From assembly GCA_023251775.1 (NCBI GenBank), contig JAHEYC010000030.1, forward strand, positions 6,677-38,823: a stretch of 32,147 nt of DNA, read 5' to 3'. Shown in pieces: positions 1 to 7,959 of this stretch. The notes beneath the pieces were generated by a model. It worked only from the letters and a program-made list of their open reading frames with translations, did no database searches and had not been told where the DNA came from. Position numbers and translations under genes: made by a program. The stretch is from Sphingobacteriaceae bacterium (GTDB lineage: Bacteria > Bacteroidota > Bacteroidia > B-17B0 > Aurantibacillaceae). The number at the start of each line of letters is the position of its first letter. Position 1 is the stretch's first letter.

Positions 1-284
1 ATGATCATGGTAGCACTTACTTCTTCGGCAACGCGATCGGTCTCAGCATAAATATCGCCCTTCACGTTCATGAATTCGCATGGAACGCCACTTTCTTGTT
101 CGGTTTGTTTGGTTAATTTAGTTAGGGCATCGTAACTTTCATCGCCTGTTTTTTCATAAACATGCAATAAAATGATCTTAGAGTGGGTGTACTTCGCAAG
201 ATTATACGACTGTTTTACAGCCAATAACGACTGTTCTGAAAAATCGATAGGAACTAATATGACACCTCTTTCTTTAACCTGCAT
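1..284 (-). CDS. Universal stress protein (UspA family), C-terminus cut by window edge
   Basis: Reading leftwards from an ATG at 284 gives 94 open codons that run off the window. The protein begins MQVKERGVILVPIDFSEQS; the hydrophobic strand followed by P-I-D14-F-S is the typical first beta strand of a UspA domain, where the Asp contacts nucleotide in ATP-binding members. It continues with a helix (LLAVKQSYNLAKY) and a second strand (KIILLHVYEK), the usual alternating fold. Cytoplasmic stress-associated protein; the ATP-binding G-x2-G-x9-G motif would lie beyond the window, so ATP binding cannot be judged. Bacteroidota members are often tandem two-domain proteins of about 280 residues, so most of the gene may be missing. 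A good promoter lies just upstream at 303-332. Family call is firm; specific role unknown. Confidence 0.85.
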   Translation of the reverse strand, partial: MQVKERGVILVPIDFSEQSLLAVKQSYNLAKYTHSKIILLHVYEKTGDESYDALTKLTKQTEQESGVPCEFMNVKGDIYAETDRVAEEVSATMI

Positions 285-302
285 AATTGTTAAAATTTGA
301 GA

Positions 303-332
303 CAAAAGTAGCTATTTTTCCTGTGATAGCAA
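303..332 (-). promoter_or_regulatory. Bacteroidota-type promoter for the universal stress protein gene
   Basis: On the minus strand a perfect TAnnTTTG box (TACTTTTG, 303-310) is preceded by TTG at 330-332 with a 19-nt spacer, matching the known -33/-7 arrangement of the primary sigma factor of Bacteroidota. The start codon follows 18 nt after the -7 box, giving a very short leader. Confidence 0.6.
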
Positions 333-410
333 TACTATAGGGGACATTTATTTGTTTCTTTATAGGATTTTAACGACATTCGCACCCTAAAATTTTTAAT
401 AAAACTCAAA

Positions 411-953
411 ATGGCAGTAAAGATTAGACTACAGAGACATGGAAAAAAGGACACAGCGTTCTTCCATATTGTAGTTGCGGATGGTCGTGCACCACGTGAT
501 GGAAAGTACATTGAAAAGTTAGGCGTTTATAACCCTACTACCAATCCTGCAACAATTAACCTTGATTTCGACGGAGCTTTGAACTGGATGTTGAAAGGCG
601 CACAGCCTACAGATACATGCAGAGCGATCCTTTCGTACAAAGGGGTTATCTACAAAAAACACCTTTTAGGTGGCGTTGCAAAAGGCGCATTGACCGAAGC
701 ACAAGTTGAACAAAAATTCAGCAAATGGCTTGCGGACAAAGAAGGAAAAGTAAATGCTAAAAAAGATGGTTTAGTTACCGAAGGCAAAAAGAAAGCAGCT
801 GATAAACACAGCGCCGAAACTGCCCGTAAGGAAGCAATTGCAGCAAAAAATGCAGCTAAATTAGTGGCAAAACCGGCAGTTGAAGAAGCAGCAAGCGAAG
901 TTGAAACGCCTGCTAACACTGAAACCCCGGCTAGTAACGACGAACAAGCATAA
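411..953 (+). CDS. rpsP: 30S ribosomal protein S16
   Basis: Small-subunit ribosomal protein that binds 16S rRNA early in 30S assembly. The N-terminal part carries the family pattern: [13 protein letters not shown], then [21 protein letters not shown] and YNP. Residues 1 to about 85 are the conserved S16 domain; the remaining ~95 residues form a tail rich in Ala, Lys and Glu. E. coli S16 is only about 82 residues, whereas Bacteroidota versions are commonly near 180, so the length supports the lineage and is not a fusion error. The ATG is preceded by an A-rich leader (aaaactcaaa) with no Shine-Dalgarno, normal for the phylum. A terminator follows at once, so the gene seems monocistronic here; the usual partner rimM is not downstream. 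Confidence 0.97.
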   Translation: MAVKIRLQRHGKKDTAFFHIVVADGRAPRDGKYIEKLGVYNPTTNPATINLDFDGALNWMLKGAQPTDTCRAILSYKGVIYKKHLLGGVAKGALTEAQVEQKFSKWLADKEGKVNAKKDGLVTEGKKKAADKHSAETARKEAIAAKNAAKLVAKPAVEEAASEVETPANTETPASNDEQA

Positions 954-973
954 ATTAACCCTAGATAAAATTT

Positions 974-1003
974 AAAAACCGTCAGTTTAGGCGGTTTTTT
1001 TGT
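974..1003 (+). terminator. Rho-independent terminator of rpsP
   Basis: The arm aaaaaccg (974-981) pairs with cggttttt (992-999) and runs into a T tract; t982-g991 and c983-g990 can extend the stem, leaving a 6-nt loop. It sits 21 nt after the rpsP stop. A TTG in the T tract opens a longer reading frame for the next gene, but the terminator makes that start implausible. Confidence 0.85.
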
Positions 1004-1005
1004 TT

Positions 1006-1013
1006 TATATTTA
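1006..1013 (+). promoter_or_regulatory. Probable -7 box for the kinase-TauE-SpeE-like operon
   Basis: TATATTTA matches TAnnTTTG at 7 of 8 positions and lies 22 nt before the ATG at 1036, immediately after the rpsP terminator. No clear -33 TTG is seen. The same variant box precedes alaS and the M42 peptidase gene. Confidence 0.4.
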
Positions 1014-1035
1014 CCTAAATCCTTCTAGTAATACA

Positions 1036-1884
1036 ATGTACATTTTAATTGCGGATAGTGGATCAACCAAAACGGATTGGATCTTGTTAAAAGGGAACGA
1101 AACCGTAAAAGAAGTTTTTACCATTGGCTTTAATCCGTATTTCCAAAACAAAGATCAAATTTCAAATGCTATTTACGCGCAATTATTACCAAGCATTGCC
1201 GAATACATTGAACAAATAAGTAAAGTTTATTATTACGGTGCAGGCTGTTCTAACGAGGATAATTGCAGTATTGTAAAACAAGGTATCAGCAATATCTTAA
1301 AAGTAAAAGGTATTTTTATTTCTCACGATCTGTTGGCAGCATCGCGCGCTTTGTGTCAGGATAAACCCGGAATTGCAGGAATTTTAGGAACAGGAAGTAA
1401 CAGCGCTTTGTATGATGGAGAAAAAATAATTGAAAATGTTCCCTCTGTGGGATATATGTGGGGAGACCATGGAAGTGGTGCAAGCATAGGAAATAAATTT
1501 TTGACGTATTATTTTCATGATGACGTTCCAAAAGACATAAAAAGCGCTTTCGAAAAAGCAGGTTATCATCGCGAAGAGATATTGAATAACGTTTACAAAA
1601 AACATATGCCGAGTAAATATTTGGCGTCCTTAAGTTTATTTATTTCGAAACATAAGACCAATGAATTTGTAAAAAATATCATTGTGAGTTGTTTTGAAGA
1701 ATTCTTTACTTATCAAATTTCTAAGTATACCGATTCAAAAAAATATCCGATAAACACCGTTGGATCAATTGGGGTCAACTACAAAGAATTTCTTGAGATC
1801 GCTGCAAAGAATAAAGGGTATACCTTGGGAAAAGTTATTAGATCGCCACTTGAAGGACTCATAAAATTTCATCAAAGTCATTAG
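1036..1884 (+). CDS. BadF/BadG-type ATPase, N-acetylglucosamine kinase-like
   Basis: ASKHA-fold kinase, 282 residues, probably phosphorylating an amino sugar such as N-acetylglucosamine for salvage in the cytoplasm. Visible motifs: phosphate-1 loop ADSGSTKTDW near residue 6, GILGTGSNSALYDG around residue 115, then VGYMWGDHGSGASIGNKFL just after, which is characteristic of BadF/GlcNAc-kinase proteins, and TVGSIGVNYKEFL near the C-terminus as the adenosine-binding part. I chose the ATG at 1036 because the frame opens further upstream only at a TTG inside the rpsP terminator, and because the protein then starts directly with the first beta strand (MYILIADSGSTKTDW). Two nucleotides separate it from the next gene. 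Substrate is inferred from the family, not shown by the sequence. Confidence 0.85.
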   Translation: MYILIADSGSTKTDWILLKGNETVKEVFTIGFNPYFQNKDQISNAIYAQLLPSIAEYIEQISKVYYYGAGCSNEDNCSIVKQGISNILKVKGIFISHDLLAASRALCQDKPGIAGILGTGSNSALYDGEKIIENVPSVGYMWGDHGSGASIGNKFLTYYFHDDVPKDIKSAFEKAGYHREEILNNVYKKHMPSKYLASLSLFISKHKTNEFVKNIIVSCFEEFFTYQISKYTDSKKYPINTVGSIGVNYKEFLEIAAKNKGYTLGKVIRSPLEGLIKFHQSH

Positions 1885-1886
1885 TC

Positions 1887-2663
1887 ATGATCTATGTTGT
1901 TATTTCATTAACCGCATTAGCCGCTTCTTTTCTTACTTTTTTTTCCGGCTTTGGATTAGGCACCATCTTAATGCCTGTGTTCGCATTGTTTTTTGATCTC
2001 CCAATTGCTATTGCTCTTACAGCCATTGTACACTTGCTAAATAATATCTTCAAATTAGGATTGGTGCATCAAAACATTCGCTACAGTTTGCTTTTAAAAT
2101 TTGGTATTCCGGCCTTGATCGCTTCATTTTTTGGCGCATGGCTGTTGCAAAAAGTAAGTAAAACAAGTTTGATCATATATCAATATCACCTGGGTGAAAA
2201 AGAATTTTCGATCACTTGGCAAGGGTTAATAATTGGCGGTATAGTTTTGGTTTTTTCGGTAATAGAAATGAGCAAACGATTAAGCAGAATAAAATTTAGT
2301 CCAAAATTAATTATACCCGGCGCATTAATCACGGGTTTCTTTGGCGGATTAAGCGGTCACCAAGGCGCCTTGCGAAGCGCGTTCTTATTACGTATGAGAT
2401 TAGATAAATCGGTTTTCATTGCTACAGGTGTAGGAATTGCTTGTATGGTGGATGTTGCACGTTTAAGCGTGTATTCCTTAAGCTTTAAGGACATCAGTTC
2501 TAATATTGCCATTTTAAGTACCGCTATTTTATCAGCATTTTTAGGCGCATTTATTGGTAATAAGGTATTTCATAAAACCAGTATCGTATTTTTGAAATGG
2601 ATTATTGGTATCTTTATGTTCGTGGTGTCGTTGCTTATTATTGCAGGCATTATCAATAAATGA
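1887..2663 (+). CDS. TauE/SafE-type membrane permease
   Basis: Polytopic inner-membrane protein of 258 residues with about seven or eight hydrophobic helices in two halves, as in the TauE/SafE (DUF81) family. The N-terminal FFSGFGLGTILMPVFALFFDLPIAIALTA stretch and the mirrored GALITGFFGGLSGHQGALRSAFLL (around residue 150) are the repeated Gly-rich family signatures. Characterised members export sulfite or sulfoacetate or move other organic anions; the substrate here cannot be read from sequence. It starts 2 nt after the kinase and its stop overlaps the start of the next gene by ATGA, so translation is probably coupled. A sulfite role would be interesting given the ComA homologue at 19804, but that gene is 17 kb away and the link is speculative. 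Confidence 0.85.
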   Translation: MIYVVISLTALAASFLTFFSGFGLGTILMPVFALFFDLPIAIALTAIVHLLNNIFKLGLVHQNIRYSLLLKFGIPALIASFFGAWLLQKVSKTSLIIYQYHLGEKEFSITWQGLIIGGIVLVFSVIEMSKRLSRIKFSPKLIIPGALITGFFGGLSGHQGALRSAFLLRMRLDKSVFIATGVGIACMVDVARLSVYSLSFKDISSNIAILSTAILSAFLGAFIGNKVFHKTSIVFLKWIIGIFMFVVSLLIIAGIINK

Positions 2664-4075
2664 AAAAATACATTCCACTTATTCTTATTGAAGGCGCAAC
2701 GGTAATGGCTGTTGAATTGTGCGGTGCCAAATTACTTTCGCCTTTGTATGGAGGAAGTTTATTTGTTTGGGCTGCTATTCTTGCGGTAACATTAGGCGCC
2801 TTAGCTTTTGGGTATTATTATGGAGGAGTATTGAGTAGTAGAGATGAGCCTGTAAAAAAATTATTTAATGTGATCGTTATTGCCGCCATTTGTATTGCAC
2901 TCATGCCGTTTTTGGCCGCGTACATTTTGCCATACATCAGTTATATCAATTTTAAATTGGCTGTTATTTTAAGCGCATCGGGTTTGATATTTCTTCCGAT
3001 CTTCTTTTTGGGTTGTACTACACCATTGTTGGTGAGATTGAATACAACACGTGTGGAAACTGCAGGACTGATAAGCGGAAAAGTGTACGCTATTTCTACA
3101 GTGGGAGGAATTGTATCCACTTTGTTGTGCGGATTTTTTCTCATTCCAACTTTTGGTTTAAAAATAACATTGCTTGCATTTGCCATACTTTTATTTATAA
3201 CAACCGTAGTAATTCTAAAGATATTTAAAACTACTTCCACCATTCCGTTTGTTCTTGTTTTATTATTCTCTTTAAAGACCATGATGGGTAACCACGACGG
3301 AACGGTGGTGTATAATAAGTTTGGGATCATGGGAGAGATTGAGGTAGTAGAACTTCCTAATGGGAAGGAACTTGTTCGCCAATTAAGGATCAATAGGATC
3401 GTGCAAACAGAAATGTTGTTAAGAACAAAACGATCAACGTCGGATTATATTAAATGTGTTGATAGCATCATTCCTCAACAAACGCTAAGTTCCAATGCTT
3501 TGATCTTGGGTTTAGGCGGTGGATCCTTAGCAAATTTAATAGAAGACAAAAATTATAAAGTTGATGCGGTAGAATTTGATCCTAGAATTACGGAAGCTGC
3601 AAAAAAATATTTTTATTTAAGTTCTAAGATCAATTGTTTTAATGAAGATGCTCGGGCTTATATCAATCATTGTGACAATAAATACGATCTCATTATTTTT
3701 GATCTTTTTAAAGCAGAAGAGCAACCAGTACATACAATAACAGCAGAATGTTTCAAAAAAGTATCGTCGCTTTTGGTGCCCAATGGAAAAATGATCATCA
3801 ATTGGCATGGCTATATTGACTCGCCTTTGGGAAAAGGAACGCAAATTCTTTTGAATACATTGCATCATTCGTATTTTACAACTCAATTGATCCCGGGTCA
3901 AGGCGGCGAAGATCATCGAAACACGATAATTGTTTGCAGCTCTAACCATAAGATTTATTCAAATGATAATGAGCTTGTTAATACCGATGATATGCCTGTA
4001 TTAGAGTTTGCCAATGCCAAGGCGAACATGCGCTGGCGATCAAATTATTTGCGCTTTTACCAACAACGCAAGTAA
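2660..4075 (+). CDS. Membrane protein fused to a spermidine-synthase-like methyltransferase-fold domain
   Basis: 471 residues in two parts. Residues 1 to ~215 form roughly seven transmembrane helices, opening with LILIEGATVMAVELCGAKLLSPLYG, typical of fused MFS-like/spermidine synthase proteins. Residues ~225 to 471 are a Rossmann domain: SAM-type loop ALILGLGGGSLANL at about 280, an acidic residue ending the next strand (VDAVEFDP), and YDLIIFDLF where spermidine synthases have D-S-S-D-P. Only the first Asp of that motif is kept, and the GGGDG gate Asp is replaced by Ser-Leu, so true aminopropyl transfer to putrescine is doubtful. Such fusions are widespread but mostly uncharacterised. The start codon overlaps the permease stop (ATGA), giving a coupled three-gene operon. 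Confidence 0.85.
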   Translation: MKKYIPLILIEGATVMAVELCGAKLLSPLYGGSLFVWAAILAVTLGALAFGYYYGGVLSSRDEPVKKLFNVIVIAAICIALMPFLAAYILPYISYINFKLAVILSASGLIFLPIFFLGCTTPLLVRLNTTRVETAGLISGKVYAISTVGGIVSTLLCGFFLIPTFGLKITLLAFAILLFITTVVILKIFKTTSTIPFVLVLLFSLKTMMGNHDGTVVYNKFGIMGEIEVVELPNGKELVRQLRINRIVQTEMLLRTKRSTSDYIKCVDSIIPQQTLSSNALILGLGGGSLANLIEDKNYKVDAVEFDPRITEAAKKYFYLSSKINCFNEDARAYINHCDNKYDLIIFDLFKAEEQPVHTITAECFKKVSSLLVPNGKMIINWHGYIDSPLGKGTQILLNTLHHSYFTTQLIPGQGGEDHRNTIIVCSSNHKIYSNDNELVNTDDMPVLEFANAKANMRWRSNYLRFYQQRK

Positions 4076-4085
4076 ATTTTAATCG

Positions 4086-4093
4086 TATCTTTG
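4086..4093 (+). promoter_or_regulatory. -7 box upstream of phosphoglycerate mutase
   Basis: TATCTTTG is an exact TAnnTTTG match, 13 nt before the ATG at 4107 and just after the previous stop. No -33 box at the expected distance. It suggests gpmA, the HAD gene and map form a separate transcription unit with a very short leader. Confidence 0.5.
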
Positions 4094-4106
4094 TGGTCTA
4101 TTATTT

Positions 4107-4712
4107 ATGGCACAATTAGTTATTTTTCGTCACGGACAAAGCATTTGGAATTTGGAGAACAAATTTACCGGTTGGGTAGATGTTGATCTTACTCCAAAAG
4201 GAATAGAAGAAGCAAAAGCAGCAGGAGAAAAAATAAAGAATTTCAAATTCGATCACGCGTATTCTTCTGATCTTATGCGCGCTCAAAAAACGTTGACCAC
4301 CGCATTGGAAGTTGCAAAACATCCGCCAATCACACCCGTTTATGATAAAGCATTGAATGAACGTATGTATGGCGATCTTCAAGGATTAAATAAAGCAGAG
4401 ACCGCAAAAAAATATGGCGAGGAACAAGTAAAGATCTGGCGCCGCAGTTATGATATTCCGCCACCAAACGGAGAAAGTTTAAAAGATACTGCAGCTCGAG
4501 TTCTGCCTTATTTTGAAAAAGAAATTGTCCCAAAATTAAAAGCGGGAAAAAATGTAGTGATCGCTGCACATGGCAATAGTTTACGTGCATTGATCATGTA
4601 TCTTGAAAAAATGACACCCCAACAAATATTGGAATTTGAAATTGGAACTGGTCAGCCACGTTTGTACGAATTAGATAAAGATCTTAAAGTATTATCTGTA
4701 AAGAATCTGTAA
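4107..4712 (+). CDS. gpmA: 2,3-bisphosphoglycerate-dependent phosphoglycerate mutase
   Basis: Glycolytic enzyme interconverting 3- and 2-phosphoglycerate in the cytoplasm through a phosphohistidine. Motifs: LVIFRHGQSIWNLENKFTGW with catalytic His9, VDLTPKG, the SDLMRAQKT segment, LNERMYGDLQGLNK with the active-site Glu, RRSYDIPPPNGESL, and AHGNSLRALI with the second His near residue 155. At 201 residues it is the shorter dPGM form seen in many Bacteroidota, compared with about 250 in E. coli, with a reduced central segment and C-terminal tail. The ATG directly begins the first strand (MAQLVIFRHG). Only one nucleotide separates its stop from the HAD gene, so they are co-transcribed. Confidence 0.95.
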   Translation: MAQLVIFRHGQSIWNLENKFTGWVDVDLTPKGIEEAKAAGEKIKNFKFDHAYSSDLMRAQKTLTTALEVAKHPPITPVYDKALNERMYGDLQGLNKAETAKKYGEEQVKIWRRSYDIPPPNGESLKDTAARVLPYFEKEIVPKLKAGKNVVIAAHGNSLRALIMYLEKMTPQQILEFEIGTGQPRLYELDKDLKVLSVKNL

Positions 4713-4713
4713 G

Positions 4714-5172
4714 ATGAAAATGATGGATCAAAATAGCAAAACAATTGCCGTTGATTTCGACGGCACAGTTGTTGAGCATGCTTATCCCAAAATAGGGAAA
4801 GAGATGTTGTTTGCTTTTGCTACATTAAAAGAATTACAAAAGCGCGGGCATAAATTGATATTATGGACATTTAGACATGGAGAATATTTGGATGAGGCGG
4901 TGGAGTATTGCAGAAAGAACGGCGTAGAATTTTACGCAGTGAACAAAAATTTTCCGGAGGAAGTTTGGGATGATAGTGTAGCACGAAAATTAAATGCAGA
5001 TATTTTTATTGATGATCGCAATGTTGGTGGGTTCATTGGCTGGAGCGATGTTTGGCAAACTTTACATCCCGAAGGTTCCGATTTTGATCATCAATTTCGC
5101 AATCGCGATGCTCATATGAATTATAATAAGACCGGAGGATCATTTCTGGGTAAATTGTTCGGAAAAAAATGA
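4714..5172 (+). CDS. Small HAD-superfamily hydrolase (BT0820-like)
   Basis: 152-residue HAD phosphatase of the minimal, nearly cap-less type. Motif I is IAVDFDGTVVE with the nucleophile Asp at about residue 14 and the acid/base Asp two residues on; motif II is LILWTFR with Thr; the acidic motif IV is ADIFIDDRNVGG. The conserved C-terminal WSDVWQTLHP is typical of a Bacteroidota group that includes BT0820 of B. thetaiotaomicron. Substrate unknown; a small phosphorylated metabolite is likely. The frame has Met codons at positions 1, 3 and 4; I kept the first, one nucleotide after gpmA. The stop overlaps the map start as ATGA. Co-transcription with gpmA might hint at metabolite clean-up, but this is only inference. 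Confidence 0.8.
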   Translation: MKMMDQNSKTIAVDFDGTVVEHAYPKIGKEMLFAFATLKELQKRGHKLILWTFRHGEYLDEAVEYCRKNGVEFYAVNKNFPEEVWDDSVARKLNADIFIDDRNVGGFIGWSDVWQTLHPEGSDFDHQFRNRDAHMNYNKTGGSFLGKLFGKK

Positions 5173-5960
5173 TCTTCTTAAAAACAAGCGAAGAAATTGA
5201 ATTGATGCGCGAATCGGCATTAATGGTGTCAAGAACTCTTGGACTTATTGCTGCTGAAATAAAACCCGGTGTTATTCCTTCTCGTTTAGATAAATTAGCC
5301 GAAGAATATATTCGCGATAATGGAGGCATTCCTGCTTTTAAAGGATACAAAGGTGCAAACGGACCATTTCCTTCAACCTTATGTGTTTCTATAAACGAAA
5401 CAGTTGTTCATGGAATCCCCGGAGATAAACCGGTGAATGAAGGCGATATTATTTCGGTGGATTGCGGTGTAAAGAAGAATGGTTTTTTTGGTGATCATGC
5501 ATATACATTTGGAGTTGGTGAAATAAAGCCGGAAGTAAAACGATTATTAGAGATCACCAAAGAATGTTTGTACAAGGGCATTGAACAAATGATAGAAGGC
5601 AATCGCATTGGCGATATTAGTTATGCTATTCAACAACATGCTGAAAAAAATGGTTATGGTGTTGTACGCGAATTAGTGGGGCACGGACTAGGAAAAAATT
5701 TGCACGAAGAACCGGAGGTTCCGAATTACGGTTCGCGCGGCAATGGACCAAAAATAAAAGAAGGATTAGTGCTTGCTATAGAGCCCATGATCAATATGGG
5801 TAAAAAAAATATCAAACAATTAGATGATGGCTGGTCGATAGTTACAGCTGATGGAAAACCAAGTGCGCACTTTGAACATGATGTTGCGATAGTGAATGGT
5901 AAACCCGAGATCTTGAGCACTTATGCTTTTATTGAAGAGGCGTTGAAGAAGAGAGGTTAA
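5169..5960 (+). CDS. map: Type I methionine aminopeptidase
   Basis: Removes the initiator Met from nascent proteins in the cytoplasm. All metal ligands of the pita-bread fold are visible: D98 in ISVDCG, D109 in GDHAYTF, H172 in VGHGLG, E205 in AIEPM and E236 in HFEHDVAI; H81 in VVHGIPGD and H179 are the substrate-positioning histidines. At 263 residues with no zinc-finger N-terminal extension it matches the compact bacterial type I enzyme. The ATG overlaps the HAD stop by 4 nt (ATGA). After the stop comes a short repeat-rich gap and a converging gene; no classical terminator was seen. Confidence 0.96.
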   Translation: MIFLKTSEEIELMRESALMVSRTLGLIAAEIKPGVIPSRLDKLAEEYIRDNGGIPAFKGYKGANGPFPSTLCVSINETVVHGIPGDKPVNEGDIISVDCGVKKNGFFGDHAYTFGVGEIKPEVKRLLEITKECLYKGIEQMIEGNRIGDISYAIQQHAEKNGYGVVRELVGHGLGKNLHEEPEVPNYGSRGNGPKIKEGLVLAIEPMINMGKKNIKQLDDGWSIVTADGKPSAHFEHDVAIVNGKPEILSTYAFIEEALKKRG

Positions 5961-5968
5961 AAAGTTCA

Positions 5969-6041
5969 TCAGTTGGAAAGTTAGAACTCTCTCAACTGAC
6001 CAACTTTCTAAACTTTCATAACTTTCCAAACTTTGTAACTT
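5969..6041. repeat. 9-bp tandem repeat plus inverted repeat between converging genes
   Basis: AACTTTC occurs at 6002, 6011 and 6020 and as AACTTTG at 6029, an exact 9-bp period, followed by a partial copy at 6037. Its complement GAAAGTT is at 5976-5982, and TCAGTTG (5969-5975) pairs with CAACTGA (5993-5999). The 82-nt gap therefore can fold in several ways on either strand. It may act as a weak bidirectional terminator, but lacks a GC-rich stem with a T tract. Confidence 0.7.
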
Positions 6042-6042
6042 A

Positions 6043-7959
6043 TCATTTCAGCAAGCCGCTCTCGATCAATTCATTTAAATAAAGACGTTTGCCATTATAC
6101 ACGGCAAGAATAAATGCATCTTTGGCTTTGGTTTCTTTTAAACGCCCCAATAACTCGTAAGCTTCATTATACGTAGCGTAATTTCCCATGGTAAATCGGG
6201 TAATATAATCATCAAATGTTTCGCGAATAATGATAGGCATGCCTACAACCGAAGTGTAATTAAAATTCTCGATGAATTTATAAGCACCTATTTGTACTTT
6301 GAATGTGAGACCTTCTAATTTTTGTGTGCCGTATTTTTCGGAGAATTGACGCAACGAAACTTTATTATAAGCTTTGAGCATTGCCAAAAACAAACTGTCT
6401 TGTTTTGTTTTGATCATTTTTTCGAGGCGGGCCGACATAAAATCAACATACACATTCATGGTATCATTATCCTTATTTTTTTTGGTGTCGATATCAATGA
6501 TCTGTGGCGGAGAATCGGGAACATTGAATTCCAATTCATATTGTTCTCCTGCCAAGAGGTTCAAAGTGAATTTTCCTATTTTATCGGAGGCGATCTCGGG
6601 ATAATATAAGAAATGTTTATTGACTGATTTTACAATGATATTCCCCGTAGATGGATTTCCATTTACTGTAATATTTCCGATCACTGTAATTCTAATTACT
6701 TTGCCCGTATCGCTCTTGCTTTTGTAAAGATCAAATTCGCTCAAGTCAGGCTCATAACTTTTTCTTCGTTTTGATTCAAGTTTGTAGATCTCTGTGCTTA
6801 ATTCTTTTAAAAATGGAATTCCAACACTCTCATATTCATAGGAACCGCTGCCAAAGCTATTTCTGGCGTTAGTGTAAACAACAGAACTCAGCATGAACTC
6901 AGTTTCAGTTTTGTAATTTACAATATAAGCGCAGTCAACTAAAAAGCCATAAGAATAACCTATCATATTAAATACACGCATGGAGTCAGAGTCTATCACC
7001 TTAACTTTATTCCCATACATAAAATATTTTTTGAACGAATCATCGAATTTAGTTGGATCGTAACGCGGGTAACCTGCTTCGCGTGGATACATGCCTATGT
7101 GTTTCACTAAAAATTCCCAATCACTTTTGGTAATATTGAAGCGGTTCTTTTCGGGAAGATGATTGTGAAATAATAAACGTTTTAAAATGCTGTGGATATT
7201 ACTTAATGGAATATAATTGGAATAAGTAAAATCTTTTTTTTCAGATACAAGTTTTTTCTTTTTATTGTAAACGTCAACTCCAAAGGCCAAATTACCAGGA
7301 GGAGGAGAATACGAAACAAATTTTGGATCCGCTTCTTGTTTATATACCAATTCTAAATTGCGATCCATAAAACGCACTTGATTCATGATATGATTCACTT
7401 CCGGTTTACAAATAGGATCAAAACGGTGAACAATGCGAATGTTTGGATAACCATACCCACTTAATTTTTTGTGTATGTATTTTGGATTCAAAAATTCAAA
7501 TGTTCTACTGTAACTTGAGTTATCGCTTATCAAGACCATTTTTTTGATATAATGCTCAATGCTTGGGTAACCGCTTGCCGAACTGGTGTCTTTGTCAACA
7601 AATGCCGAGCAAGCAACAGTTCTGTCGGTGAACATATAGGTTTGTTTGTTGAGACCTTTAATGTTCAATTCATTTAATTTTTCTAATGCTAAAATAGAGC
7701 AGGGAAGTTTTACCAAACTGGCGCAATAAAAATAATTGGTGCTATCTAATAAGTAAGTATGATCGGTAAAAATGGGATCGTTGTTCTTATCGCGGTCAAT
7801 TTGCGTATAAATGATCTGCGGCTTATACGTTTCCTTTTTATCAATTATGTTCTTAAGAATTGGATCGGCCGAAATAACGGATGCTAAAAGATCCGAATTG
7901 TTTTGCGCGAAACAAACATTGACTGCAAGTAAAAAAAAGATATTTGATCGTAAACTCAA
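6043..7959 (-). CDS. Beta-lactamase-fold serine hydrolase with C-terminal SPOR-like domain
   Basis: 638-residue exported protein. Residues 1-19 look like a signal peptide ending FA-Q. Residues ~50-400 form a penicillin-recognising serine hydrolase domain: S81-L-V-K84 matches S-x-x-K and S145-D-N147 matches the class A SDN motif, 64 residues later (60 in class A enzymes). The third K-T/S-G motif is not evident; the likely equivalent strand reads VFNMIGYSYGF (329-339) with Met in place of Lys. Residues ~418-508 look like an Ig-like or carboxypeptidase-regulatory domain, and 551-626 (TFKVQIGAY...) resemble SPOR, which binds glycan strands stripped of stem peptides. The start is a TTG directly abutting the stop of the upstream lipoprotein in the same frame; the next Met would delete the Ser-Lys pair. 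Likely a cell-wall or beta-lactam-sensing role; activity uncertain. Confidence 0.7.
   Translation of the reverse strand: MSLRSNIFFLLAVNVCFAQNNSDLLASVISADPILKNIIDKKETYKPQIIYTQIDRDKNNDPIFTDHTYLLDSTNYFYCASLVKLPCSILALEKLNELNIKGLNKQTYMFTDRTVACSAFVDKDTSSASGYPSIEHYIKKMVLISDNSSYSRTFEFLNPKYIHKKLSGYGYPNIRIVHRFDPICKPEVNHIMNQVRFMDRNLELVYKQEADPKFVSYSPPPGNLAFGVDVYNKKKKLVSEKKDFTYSNYIPLSNIHSILKRLLFHNHLPEKNRFNITKSDWEFLVKHIGMYPREAGYPRYDPTKFDDSFKKYFMYGNKVKVIDSDSMRVFNMIGYSYGFLVDCAYIVNYKTETEFMLSSVVYTNARNSFGSGSYEYESVGIPFLKELSTEIYKLESKRRKSYEPDLSEFDLYKSKSDTGKVIRITVIGNITVNGNPSTGNIIVKSVNKHFLYYPEIASDKIGKFTLNLLAGEQYELEFNVPDSPPQIIDIDTKKNKDNDTMNVYVDFMSARLEKMIKTKQDSLFLAMLKAYNKVSLRQFSEKYGTQKLEGLTFKVQIGAYKFIENFNYTSVVGMPIIIRETFDDYITRFTMGNYATYNEAYELLGRLKETKAKDAFILAVYNGKRLYLNELIESGLLK

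Noticed and set aside
650-919. 89-codon antisense frame inside rpsP
   Set aside because: It is the complement of the Ala/Lys/Glu-rich S16 tail, giving a low-complexity Ser/Ala/Phe protein; no independent support.
1000-1035. Upstream extension of the sugar kinase to a TTG
   Set aside because: The TTG lies in the T tract of the rpsP terminator and the added residues are not part of the family; ATG at 1036 starts directly at the first strand.
2941-3393. 150-codon antisense frame inside the SpeE-like fusion gene
   Set aside because: Lies fully within a gene with clear domains, no recognisable motif, and no promoter of its own.
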